The notes beneath the pieces were generated by a model that worked only from the letters and a program-made list of their open reading frames with translations, did not search any database and had not been told where the DNA came from. Both the position numbers and the translations under genes were made by a program. Below, in pieces: positions 9,393 to 18,821 of a stretch of DNA of 27,355 bases (positions are counted from its first letter, which is position 1; the number at the start of each line of letters is the position of its first letter). Location: positions 1 to 27,355 of the forward strand of contig NW_001915077.1 of assembly GCF_000208925.1 (NCBI RefSeq), written 5' to 3'. The DNA is from Entamoeba histolytica HM-1:IMSS (Eukaryota; Evosea; Mastigamoebida; Endamoebidae).

Positions 9393-10702
9393 GACAAAAG
9401 ACACAAAGAAAAACAAATAAGAAACAAGGTAAATACAATAATAATAAAGATAATACAAATAATAAATATAAATGGCTAACAATAAATGAGATACAAGAAA
9501 GAATAAAAAGAATAACAAATGAATGGAATGAAGGAGAATACGAAGAAATACTAAAAAAATATGAAGGTAAGAGGAAAAGATGGTATGATATTCTTCAAGA
9601 AGTATATTCAATTAAAAAGAAAAAGATAATTGAAAAAACTAAAGAAGAGTTTAAAGAAAAAACAAAAGATTGGGAAGAAAAAGACATTAAGGCTATAGAA
9701 GCAGAAATTAAAAACAAAAACCCAATTAAAGAAATGAATGATAGATGTAAAATAGCAAGAATAATAAATAACAAACAAAGTATAATGAAAACACAAGAAG
9801 AAACAGAAAATAAAGAAGAAAAGATAGAAGAAGAAAAAGAAAAAGAAGAAATACTTGCTCTGAAAAATCAAATTACTGAATTAAAAGAAAAACTTAAAGA
9901 ATTAAGTATGAAAAGAATGGAAGAAGAACAAGCCATCTCAGAAGAAATGAGGAGAAAAGCAAAAGAAATAGTTAGGAAAGAATTTGAAGAAGAAATTACA
10001 GAAATGAAAACACAAATTAAAAAGATTCAAACGAATTATGAAGAAATGAAGAAAGAAAATGAAAAATTAGAAGAAGAAAACTTAAAACTACAAGGAAAAA
10101 TAAATGAGATAGAAGGAAAGAAAATCACAGAAGTAAATAATAAAGAAGAAAAAATTCGAAGTATCCAAGCTAATAAAAAGAAGATTGAAAAAGAAAATGA
10201 AGAAATGAAAGAAGAAATTGAAAAGCTAAAAAAGAGAAACAAAACGCTAGAACAAAATGCAAACACATTAGAGAAGAAAATTGAAATGATAGAGGAAAAT
10301 ACTAAAGAATTAAAGAAGGAAATAAGAGATAAAGAAAAACAAATCTCTGAATATCAAGAAATTGCAATTAAAAACCAAGAAATTGCAGAAATAACAAGAG
10401 AAGAATTAGACAACACCCAAAAAGAAAATGAGACACAAAAACAAATAATATCAAAACAACAAGATGATATTGAAAATTTTATCTCACAGAAGGAACTAGA
10501 GAAGAAGAAAACGATGACACTTGTGATAAATACACAACCAGTATTGAGGAAAGCATCATCAGGAACAATGGAGATGAACGAAACTACTCCTATGAAAAAG
10601 ACAGTAGTGGAAATCGAAGAGAAAAGCAAAGCACTGATTGTCAAAAAACAAGAGATGATAGTCAGACAAGAAATACAACAAAACAAACAAATAGAAATTT
10701 AA
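9365..10702 (+). pseudogene. LINE copy 1 ORF1, coiled-coil region
   Basis: This frame is open for 445 codons from a stop at 9362-9364 to the TAA at 10700-10702; its first ATG is only at 9734. Residues from about the middle onward are a long Glu/Lys-rich coiled coil (for example EEIEKLKKRNKTLEQNANTL), fitting the multimerising RNA-binding protein that Entamoeba LINEs encode in ORF1. The upstream part (WLTINEIQERIKRITNEWNE) is shared with the second element and with the fragment at 18822-19171. Copy 2 lacks about 870 bases of this region. ORF1 protein would coat LINE RNA, but here it lacks an ATG at the expected place and is cut off from its C-terminal part. Confidence 0.7.
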
Positions 10703-11139
10703 ATGAAGTGTTGTATTGTTTTGCAATTAATTGGTTGAATAAGAAATTATATAAGAAATTAAGATGGGAACAAATTGAAAGCATAATAAAAGTGACAAAC
10801 ATTAATGTAAATAGTGAAAAAGAATATATTAAATATATTAAAATGTCACATAAAATAAAAGAAAGTACTAAACAGTACATTAAAGTGAAAGTAAATGATA
10901 TAATAGAAGGAAGAGTAGAGTGTGATTCAATAATAAAAAACATCATAATAAAGAATAACTCTACAGAAATTGATGAAGAATACCTTAATACTCTCATCAA
11001 TAAAGTGAAAGAAATGAAAATAGAAAAATGTTCAAACATTAATTACTACTTTCAAAGAAAAGAAGCTGACCGATTAATAATGGAAATTAATAATAGATTG
11101 ATATTGTCAAGGAAGCAGAATGCAGGATCTACAAGATGA
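10690..11139 (+). pseudogene. LINE copy 1 ORF1, basic C-terminal part
   Basis: A frame open through the ORF1 stop reads NLNEVLYCFAINWLNKKLYK and on to a TGA at 11137-11139. It is rich in Lys/Ile/Asn. It probably continues ORF1 after a frameshift near 10690, because in copy 2 the equivalent reading joins directly onto the truncated upstream part. A second short coiled coil (MQDLQDDMKRISMVMHLYLQ) follows in another frame; in copy 2 it is in frame. RNA-binding is likely from position and charge, not from a recognised motif. Confidence 0.5.
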
Positions 11140-11290
11140 TATGAAGAGGATTTCAATGGTTATGCACCTCTATCTCCAAAATCAAATAATAGGAGATAAA
11201 TTTGATATGAAATAAAAGAAATCCTAAAGAAAATAAATAGACTAGAAGATTTGGTCAAGGGAAGAAAATGGTACAGAATAAAGTGCAACA

Positions 11291-12829
11291 TGAAATTAAA
11301 TGAACATGATGAAGAAGGAATAAAAGTTAAAGCACTAGAAAGAATAAAGTACCTAAAATATATGATGACTATGATCAAAGAAAGAATTAAATTTAATAAG
11401 GAAGAAAGGGTCAGAATCAATACAAATAAAATCATGTTTGATTCTAACAAGAAAATTAGAATAAGGAAGAAATAGAAAATAATGAAATATACCCAAATAA
11501 CGATATTACTTTAGAATATTGGAAATCGTTATATGAAACACAGGTGATATTAAATAAAGATAATTGGAAAATAAAACAAAACACGATATGGAATGAAAGA
11601 TATATCAATTATGATAATGTCATAATAACAATAAATGAATTAAATTTAAGTATAATGAAAATAAATAACTGGAAAGCACCATGAATAGACACTATATATG
11701 GGTATTATTTGAAAAGGATGTCATCATCAAGAGAAGCCATTCTTAGTATCTTTAATGAATGGTTAAACTTCCCCGAAAACATCCCATTAGACATGGTAAG
11801 TGGAAGAACTTTATTAATCCACAAAGTGATATGAATAATGTCACTAATTATCGTCATATCAGTTGTACAAATGTAATTATGAAAGTATTTACCTCCATAT
11901 TAAAAGAAAAGATTCACAGAAGACTTAACATGAATTGTGAATCATTTAAAATTAGTAAAAATCAACTGGGATGTAAGTTACAATCTTTAGCTGCTAAAGA
12001 ATGAATAATAAATAGTTATATGATGAAGCAGCAGAAAGAAGAGAAATACCCAAAATATGATGAGTCATATTATGACATTAAGAAAACATATGACACAGTA
12101 AACCACGAATGGGTAATTGAATCATTAAAATATTTTAATTATGAGTGTGTCATCATTGACATAATTGAAAGTATAATGACTAGATGGAAGATATTCATTG
12201 GTTATAAATTTAATGAATATCTATGATGTATTAAATTAAATAGAGGAATTTTACAAGATGATTCCTTATCAAATATACTCTTCATCATACAGATGAATGT
12301 AATTTCTCAAATCATCGAAGAGAAATTCCCAAAAACAAATCACACATTATATATGGATGAAATGAGAATAATGACAGAAAGTAGCGAAGAAATGGGAATA
12401 ATCCACAATGAAATTAAAGAAATAATAAGTGGAATAGGGATGGAAATGAATGAGAAAAAATCAGGATTGGTATTAAAAAACATTAAAGAAATACCAAACG
12501 GAATGCAAAACATCCCCGTAGTTGAATGTGATGACTTGTATAAATATTTAGGAATATGGCAGTCCGACGAAATTGATGACACCTTCAATTGTAAAACCAT
12601 CAAAGAAAAAATGATGAAAAAGATGGAAGAAATAAACACTGATGAAAGTAGTAATAGAAGATATATTACTAGAATAAACACGGAAGTAATCCCTATCTTC
12701 AGATATTCAGCATCAGTTGTAAATTGGAAAATTACAGACCTAGATAAAATGGATTTGGAGATAAGAAAATATTTAAGAAAGGCAAAATACATTGGTGAAA
12801 CTCCAAAGATAGGTTGTATGTCATTATAG
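11291..12829 (+). pseudogene. LINE copy 1 ORF2, reverse transcriptase region, inactivated
   Basis: The reverse transcriptase region is spread over several frames. Recognisable blocks are NWKAP, the finger segment with FNEWLNFP, VTNYRHISCTNVIMKVFTSI, the palm motif A block SYYDIKKTYDTVNHEW (about 12066-12113) and the motif C block LYMDEM near 12349. In active enzymes motif C has two adjacent Asp (YxDD); here the second is Glu. In-frame TGA codons lie at 11682-11684, 12002-12004 and 12224-12226, and a frameshift lies between about 11760 and 11835. All of these recur in copy 2. The region cannot give a working polymerase. Confidence 0.85.
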
Positions 12830-13836
12830 AAGAAATGGGTGAAGGATTAATAAATATAAATGATGAATATGTTATTGAATTAGTAAGAACAGTGATGTAC
12901 TACTGTGCCAGAGAAAGTGAAATAGGAAATAACATATTAGATAGATGGTACAGTAAGAAGGGAATATGGAATAGAATTAAAAAAGCCCTAGGTCATAAAA
13001 TCCCAGAAACAAAAATAGAAGAAATAATAAATGAAGGGATAGAAAAGAAAAAAGAAAAAGAAGTAGTAGTAGAAATAAAGAAATTATTGACCGACCAATA
13101 CATCAAAAAATGGAAGTGTCATCAAATTAGTGGACACTTCAGAAGATGGTTCGAGTCAAAAGGAGTAGATAAAACTACTACAGTGAAAGCATGGAAGTCC
13201 ATCAATATTAAAAAGAATGCATTTCTACAATTAACTAAAATGCAAGATGGAGCAATATTTTGTAGGTATAAGAAAGCAAAAATAATGAAAAATGAAAGAA
13301 TGAAATACTGCCCACTATGTAAAGACAAGATAGCTACAGTAGAGCACATTCTACTATCTTGCATTGGTCATAAAAAATCACAAATGGAAAAACATGACAA
13401 TATTGGCATAATAATATGGGAGGGATTAATAAGAAAATACACTGGAAATAAACAATATAAAAAACCTCCATATGAAACAGTGTTCCAATATAAAGACATC
13501 ACAATGATAATGAACAAACAAATAATACATAAAAGTGAATGCCAATATCACAAAATACCAGACATATATGTGTTAGATAAAAAGAACAAAACTGGTCTAT
13601 TATTTGATATGACTATTGTGGCTGATCACAATATTAATGGAGCCTATTGGAAGAAAAGAAATATGTACAAGGAATTAAAGAATAGGCTAATGAAGATAGA
13701 GAAATTAAAAGATGTCAGAATAATTCCAGTAGTAATTTCAATCAATGGATTAGTAAATAAAGAAAGTAATAAATTAATTAAAGAATTAAAAATTGAAATT
13801 GACATCTTGAAAGAAATTAAAAACCATTGTAATTAA
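12814..13836 (+). pseudogene. LINE copy 1 ORF2, endonuclease domain (open)
   Basis: A 340-codon open frame forms the C-terminal part of ORF2 and ends in TAA at 13834-13836. It holds the zinc-knuckle CPLC-x8-H-x4-C (13309-13362) and the restriction-like nuclease core P-D-x14-D (13558-13608), the pattern of R2-like element endonucleases that nick the target to prime reverse transcription. Both motifs are complete in this copy. It is out of frame with the reverse transcriptase region (overlap at 12814-12829), so the natural fusion is broken. By contrast, copy 2 has lost the first Cys of the knuckle. Confidence 0.85.
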
Positions 13837-13857
13837 AAACATGATTGATGTCATGGA

Positions 13858-13987
13858 ATACTAATTCAATCACAACCAAACACACTCCGTAGAGCTGCTT
13901 GAAGATGAAGACTCATTGGGATTAGTCTCCCCTAATGCAGGAAGAATAGAAGCTATTTCTATTAATACTTAATTATTTGCTTTTGTA
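13858..13987 (+). repeat. Conserved LINE/SINE 3' tail with small hairpin
   Basis: This segment is nearly identical in copy 2 (19172-19303, minus strand) and is recognisable in a divergent form near 23216-23280. It includes CACTCCGTAGAGCTGCTTG, a GGGATTAGTCTCCCC core and a stem AATAGAA/TTCTATT (13945-13951 with 13957-13963, five-base loop). In Entamoeba, LINEs and their SINEs share 3' ends, which the LINE reverse transcriptase recognises; this is the likely recognition tail. Confidence 0.7.
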
Positions 13988-14005
13988 TTTCTTAAATAAA
14001 ATTAT
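13988..14005 (+). repeat. Target-site duplication, right copy
   Basis: Exact 18-base match to 9175-9192, directly after the LINE 3' end. Confidence 0.9.
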
Positions 14006-14108
14006 TGATTTTAATAACATTTTTCTTTTTTTTTAATATCTTTTTTTTTTGTTTTTATAAAAGAATTTTTTAATAGAAAAAAAACTATTAATTATAATTT
14101 ACATTTTC

Positions 14109-15161
14109 ATGACTGAAGAAATTGTTAAACCAATTCATATTGCATATATTGGAGGTAAATATGTTTATATACCATTCAATGATGTTATAGAATCATTACA
14201 AGTTTCTTTAAGAAGTATTTCAAATGAAAAACCATCAACAGGAACATATAATATTAGATCTGCACAATTACAAACTTTATTTGATAATTTTTATTCAACA
14301 ACACTTTCATCATACTCTCCAGACAATCAACTTTATTTTGCTTATCGTTTTTTAGCATTAGGAACAATTGAAGAAAAGAAAATAGGAACAATGGTAATAA
14401 CAAAAATACTTGATGAAATTACAATTAATCATATTGCAGACTTTGAACGTATTTTTGATAATGATATTACAACATGGGAAGTTTGTGACTCTTTTTCTGT
14501 GAGAGTACTTGGTCCTTTAATTAAAAAAAGTGATGAATTTGCAACAAAAATTTCACAATGGAAAGATTCTGGGAAAGTTTGGCGTATGAGAGCTTCATGT
14601 GTTACTTTTGTATCTTTAGTTAAAGTTGGTGCAATGACTGATTTATCATTTGATATTTGTGCAGCTTGTATTAAAAGTAGTGAACGATTTGTACAATTAG
14701 GTGTTGGATGTTTATTAAGAGAAATGTCATTAATGTATAGTGATAGAGTAGTTCAATTTATTACAGATAATTATCGTTATTTTAGTAGAGAAGGATTACG
14801 TTATTCTATTGATAAACTCAATTCAGTTACAAGAAAGCAAATTCTACTATTAGGAAAAAATAGAAAATCAAAAGGTTCTAATTCACAACCAAAAGTCATT
14901 CAACCACAACCAAATAATAATCCTCTCATTGATCCTTCAATAAAAATTAATCAAATTCCAATTCAAACTATCCCTAACTATACATATCCTCAACCTGTTT
15001 ATGTAGTGAAATATTATGATGGAATATATGATGTTCCACTTAATACACAAATACCAGATCAACAAATTAATACAACAACACCAACAACTTGTCAAGAAAT
15101 TCAATCAAATCAATCACCAACAATATCTATTCAAAATACTATGTCACATCCATCTAATTAA
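14109..15161 (+). CDS. AlkD-like DNA alkylation repair protein with Q/N/P-rich tail
   Basis: Residues about 45-250 match the HEAT-like repeat fold of the AlkD family, bacterial-type DNA glycosylases that remove alkylated purines without flipping the base. Visible family landmarks are TTWEVCDSFSVRVLGPL (121-137), with the W-x3-D pair Trp123/Asp127 equivalent to the catalytic Trp and Asp of AlkD; ISQWKDSGKVWRMRASCVTF (148-167), with Trp158 and Arg159/Arg161 in the DNA-contact helix; and LGVGCLLREMSLMYSDRVVQ followed by YFSREGLRYSIDKL. Residues 255-350 are an extra low-complexity tail rich in Gln, Asn, Pro and Thr, absent from typical AlkD proteins and probably disordered. Activity is inferred. 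The LINE ends 103 bases upstream, so the promoter is very short or includes LINE sequence. Confidence 0.85.
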   Translation: MTEEIVKPIHIAYIGGKYVYIPFNDVIESLQVSLRSISNEKPSTGTYNIRSAQLQTLFDNFYSTTLSSYSPDNQLYFAYRFLALGTIEEKKIGTMVITKILDEITINHIADFERIFDNDITTWEVCDSFSVRVLGPLIKKSDEFATKISQWKDSGKVWRMRASCVTFVSLVKVGAMTDLSFDICAACIKSSERFVQLGVGCLLREMSLMYSDRVVQFITDNYRYFSREGLRYSIDKLNSVTRKQILLLGKNRKSKGSNSQPKVIQPQPNNNPLIDPSIKINQIPIQTIPNYTYPQPVYVVKYYDGIYDVPLNTQIPDQQINTTTPTTCQEIQSNQSPTISIQNTMSHPSN

Positions 15162-15254
15162 TTTTAATAGAATTCAATTATTATTTTTGGTAGTAAAAAC
15201 ATTATCAGTTGAATTGTTTAAAGAAAAAAAAAAAGAAAAAGAAAAAAGAAAAAA

Positions 15255-15270
15255 GAACTTAAAAAATTGA
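15255..15270 (+). promoter_or_regulatory. GAAC element and initiator-like site before ALG2
   Basis: GAACTT (15255-15260) is followed by AAAAAATTGA (15261-15270), close to the GAAC plus AAAAATTCA initiator pattern of Entamoeba, and the ATG follows at 15274. The whole intergenic spacer is 112 bases. Confidence 0.5.
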
Positions 15271-15273
15271 ATT

Positions 15274-16486
15274 ATGGATAATAACACTAAAACTGCTATC
15301 ATTATTCATCCTGATCTTGGTATTGGTGGAGCTGAACGACTTGTTGTAGATATTGCTCTTGCATTGGAACATGAAGATTATGACGTTAAATTTTATACAT
15401 CACATCATGATAAAGAACATTGTTTTCCAGAGACAAAAGGAAGGTTCCAAGTATTTGTTCATGGAGATTTTCTTCCAATTACATTATTTGGATATTTTTA
15501 TATTTTCTTTGCTACAATAAGAGCTCTTTATTTATCAATAATTGTTGCATGGAAAACTAATGCAGACATTTATATTGTTGATCAAATTTCAATTGGAGTT
15601 CCAATATTAAAACTCTTTAATAAAAAGGTATTGTTTTATTGTCATCATCCAGATAAATGTCTTTGTAAAGAAGGAGGATTTATGAAAAAGATATATAGAA
15701 TCCCTTTTGATTGGTTAGAAGAAAAATCTATGGGACTAAGTGATTCAATTGTAGTAAATAGTTTATATAACAATCAGTTTATGAAAAAGCATTTCCAAGT
15801 CATTCTAGAACACCACAAGTACTTTATCCAACATATNNNNNNNNNNNNNNNNNNNNNNNNNNNNNNNNNNNNNNNNNNNNNNNNNNNNNNNNNNNNNNNN
15901 NNNNNNNNNNNNNNNNNNNNNNNNNNNNNNNNNNNNTAATAGATATGAAGGAAAGAAGAATCATAAAGTAGCACTTGAAGCATTAAGTTTATTAGAAGAT
16001 GATTTAAAAAATAATGTTAGAATTATTATTGCTGGTGGTTATGATCTTAGAGTAAAAGAAAATAAAGATGTCTATAATGAATTAGAACAACTTTCACATC
16101 AATTACATATTGAAGATCATGTATCTTTACTTAAAAATTTCTCAAATGAAGAACGTGAATATCTTTTTAAAAAAGCTACTGCTGTATTATATACTCCTCC
16201 ATTTGAACATTTCGGTATTGTTCCATTAGAAGCAATGATTAAAGGAGTACCAGTAATTGCTTGTAATAATGGTGGTCCATTAGAAACAGTTCAAAATGAA
16301 TTAACAGGACTGCTTTGTGATGGAAGTAAAGAAGGATTTGCAGCATGTATATCTCGACTATGTCATGATAACAACTTAAGACAAAAATTAAAGTTAAATG
16401 CTAAGAAAGCAACTAAAGAAAAGTTTGGGTTTGAAACATTTACAAAGAAAGTATCAGAGGTTGTACATCAAGTCATATCAAACTAA
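15274..16486 (+). CDS. ALG2: ALG2 mannosyltransferase, interrupted by assembly gap
   Basis: A GT4-family glycosyltransferase that should add the second and third mannoses (alpha-1,3 then alpha-1,6) to the dolichol-linked N-glycan precursor on the cytosolic face of the ER. N-terminal part: HPDLGIGGAERLVVD (12-26), a hydrophobic stretch at about 68-92 that may contact the membrane, and FYCHHPDK (121-128) with YRIPFDWLEE (141-150), both typical of ALG2. C-terminal part after the gap: NRYEGKKNHKVALEAL and EHFGIVPLEAM with the donor-binding E-x7-E pair (codons at 16205 and 16229), then VIACNNGGPLETV. Near the gap the frame breaks: after Met170 the family-like reading (FPSHSRTPQVLYPTY) is one frame off, explained by one missing A in the run at 15784-15788. 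The gap hides about 33 residues. I read the gene as intact in the organism. Confidence 0.9.
15837..15936. other. Assembly gap of 100 N
   Basis: Exactly 100 unknown bases inside ALG2, most likely a placeholder length. For the frames on both sides to join, once the presumed missing A upstream is counted, the true length should leave remainder 2 on division by 3, so 100 is not exact. Confidence 0.95.
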
Positions 16487-16592
16487 ATAAATTTTTAATC
16501 CCACAAATTTTTAAGTTAATAAATAAAATTTGTGTTATTTCAAATTTAAAAGTTTTAAAGAAAAAAAAAAGGAAAAAAGTAAAAAAAAAATA

Positions 16593-16603
16593 GTTTAAAG
16601 AAC
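16593..16603 (+). promoter_or_regulatory. TATA-like box and GAAC element before the kinase
   Basis: GTTTAAAG (16593-16600) resembles the Entamoeba TATA-like GTATTTAAAG and runs straight into GAAC (16600-16603), 27 bases before the ATG at 16630. This supports the upstream start of the spliced kinase gene. Confidence 0.55.
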
Positions 16604-16629
16604 TAATAAAAGAGTTTTTGATAAAAACA

Positions 16630-18506
16630 ATGGAGGGAAGAATTGAGAATAATAAAAAAGAAAGATTTATATTAAGAGAAGTTCTTCATAAGTCAAAGAA
16701 AGGGACAATTATTAATAAAGCTATTACAATGGTTAAAGAACATAAATATTCATTTTTTGTTATTAAAAGTTTGAATTACTAAATGATAAAAAATAGATAA
16801 AAAATAAAGACTAATTTATAGGAATACCAATATTACTCGATGATAAAGAAAAAATTAAAAAATTAGACGAAGAAAGAGATTTAGCTAAGACAGTTGAACA
16901 TTCAAATTTTGTTAGATATTATGATGGATTTATTTGTTCAGTAGAAGATCAATATGAATATTGGGAAGTATTAGAATATTGTTCACAAAAAAGTGTTGAC
17001 TTATATACTATTGCACATAAGTCATTAACTGATGGAGAACGTTTCTTTTTTTTATGTGACTTATCTGTAGCAATGGAATATATGGTTCAAACATTACATA
17101 AACAACATTTTATGTTAAATCCTCATAATTTAATATTAACAAAAGATACTTCATCTCCAATTCCAAAGTTAAAAGTAACAAATTATTTTGAAAATGTATT
17201 ATATATTTCTCCTAAAGAAGTATTTCTTCAAAATATGTTTTATTGTGCACCAGAATTATATTTAAATCAAATCAATGAAAATTCAGATATTTGGTCATTA
17301 GGAGTATTAATATTTGTATTATTTTGTAACCGTTTTCCATTTCCACCAAATAAAGTATTTGAAACATTGTCACAACAAAAGAAAATTGATTTAAAAGGAA
17401 TTGAAGATTTATCATTAAAAGATCTTTTAAGTAGAATGTTAATTTATAATCCTAAAGAAAGAATGCAATGGGATGACTTTTTTATTCATCCTTTTATTCA
17501 ACGATGTAGAGATTATAAAGTTGAAACATCAAAAGGAACTGGAGAAGATTATATTCCTAAAAAAATTATTGGTAAAGGTGCATTTGGTGTAGTATTTCTT
17601 GCTGAACATCAAATAGAAGGAAATATATATAAAGTTGCACTAAAAGAAGTACCAGAATCAAAAAAAGATTCATTATTAAGAGAAGCACGAGTAATGAAAT
17701 TATGTGTTCATCCAAATGTCGTTGAATTTCATGACTATTTTGAATGTAAAAATAAATTGTCAGAAAAATGTACAGAAAATCCAGATATTCCATTACAACA
17801 ATTAGAGCAAATATTACCATCACCTAATTCTCATTATTTTTATTTAGTTATGGAGTATTGTGATCAAGGAACATTAGAAAAATATCTTGAAAAAAATGGA
17901 GGACCTTTAAGTACAGCAGAAATACTTCATTTTTTAGCAGAAATAGCAAGTGGGTTATGGTATTTACATTTTTGTAAACATATTATTCATAGAGACCTTA
18001 AATTGGAAAATTTCCTTTTATGTACACCTCCTAAAACAATGAAATATCCTCGTTTAAAAATTGCTGATTATGGATTATCTCGTGCATTTGGAGATGATAG
18101 TACATTAATGCAAACTAATGTTGGTACATTTATTTATTTATCTCCTGAAATTAAATATCATAAAGTTTATACTACTAAAAGTGATTTATATAGTCTTGGG
18201 GTTGTTTTATATAGACTAGCAACAAATGAATATCCATTTAGTACAAATAAAGCAACTATTGACTACGCTTTTCAAACTAAACAACCTCTAAGCTTCCCCT
18301 CTTATGTGAAAGTTGAATTTCATCTTCAAGATCTTATTAGAAAATTAATTACTCATGACGAGGCTTCTCGTTTGTCATGGAGAGAGTTTTTTGCTCATCA
18401 ATTCGTTTATCGTGCAATGCAACATCATGCTGCACAAGCTTGTTTTGTTCCAACAGCTCATGACTTTGATTTATTAGAAAAACAACAAATTTATGAAATA
18501 GACTGA
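16630..18506 (+). CDS. Tandem pseudokinase-protein kinase, two exons
   Basis: Joining 16630-16768 to 16822-18506 gives a 607-residue protein. The N-terminal kinase-like domain (about 12-273) keeps the VIK lysine (Lys46) and a CAPE segment (188-191) with SDIWSLGV. However, its HRD-x-K-x-x-N loop is HFMLNPHN (142-149, catalytic Asp replaced by Met) and its DFG is NYF (167-169), so it should be a pseudokinase. The C-terminal domain (about 292-575) is complete: GKGAFGVV (297-304), VALK (Lys321), REAR Glu334, HRDLKLEN (436-443), DYG in place of DFG (462-464), GTFIYLSPE and DLYSLGVVLYRL. It is a predicted active Ser/Thr kinase; DYG is tolerated in many kinases. The pseudokinase probably regulates it, as in other tandem kinases. 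The family is not closely identified and the substrate is unknown. Confidence 0.88.
16769..16821 (+). other. Intron of the kinase gene, 53 bases
   Basis: Starts GTTTGA (Entamoeba donor consensus GTTTGT) and ends in TTTATAG, with GACTAAT as a branch-point-like motif 12 bases before the acceptor. It contains stops in all relevant frames. Removing it joins FFVIK to RIPILLDDKEKIKKLDEE in frame and completes the N-lobe of the first kinase domain. Confidence 0.85.
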
Positions 18507-18821
18507 TTTAACTATTATTTCAATTTATTTCATCTAATTATTTAAATTAAAAGAAAAATGTAATTCAAATAAATTTTATTTTATTATTTTAAATATAAGT
18601 TATTTATCAAAGACTCTTTTTCATTACAAAGAATATATATTATATATATTAGCACTAAGAATGTCATTGAGTCTTGATTCTTATTAAGAAAAGATAATAT
18701 GACATACATTTTAATTGAGATATAGAATAATGAGTGCCAATAATAACAAAATGTATAATAATAAAATATTGTAATAGAAATAACAATGAAGAATGAGTAA
18801 GGAAAGCATAAAGAAATTGAA
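18507..18821. other. Intergenic DNA, no gene seen
   Basis: AT-rich, with an alternating ATATATATTATATATATTAG run around 18632-18653. Similarity to the LINE 5' region begins only near 18822; whether the last 100 bases here are a more diverged LINE 5' end cannot be decided by eye. Confidence 0.45.

Larger units (their letters stand above)
9193..13987 (+). mobile_element. LINE copy 1, near full length (EhLINE-like non-LTR)
   Basis: This about 4.8-kb element runs from roughly AAGATCCTTTTCCAATGC to a 3' end at GCTTTTGTA just before the right target-site copy. Its length fits full-length Entamoeba LINEs. In order it holds a short 5' reading frame, a coiled-coil ORF1, a basic second part of ORF1, a reverse transcriptase region and a C-terminal restriction-like endonuclease, as in the R2-like clade. 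It then has a conserved 3' tail of about 150 bases with a GGGATTAGTCTCCCCTAAT core. Several stops and frameshifts make it non-autonomous. It lies between the isomerase (+) and the AlkD-like gene (+), only 103 bases before the latter's start. A second copy lies inverted at 19172-22385. Confidence 0.95.

Noticed and set aside
9387..11450. Phe/Ser-rich minus-strand frames across LINE copy 1, and matching plus-strand frames across copy 2
   Set aside because: They are antisense shadows of the A-rich LINE ORFs and mirror each other in the two copies.
11682..12226. TGA read as Trp in the LINE ORF2
   Set aside because: Host genes here use TGG for Trp. One of the TGA codons stands where a Gly is expected, and a frameshift and a catalytic-site change accompany them, so decay is the simpler reading.
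8010..16486. A mannose-pathway gene cluster of the isomerase and ALG2
   Set aside because: They are 6 kb apart with a LINE and an unrelated gene between them and have separate promoters; shared pathway membership alone is weak evidence.
17566..17823. An 85-codon minus-strand frame inside the kinase gene
   Set aside because: It lies wholly antisense to the intact catalytic domain and has no independent support.
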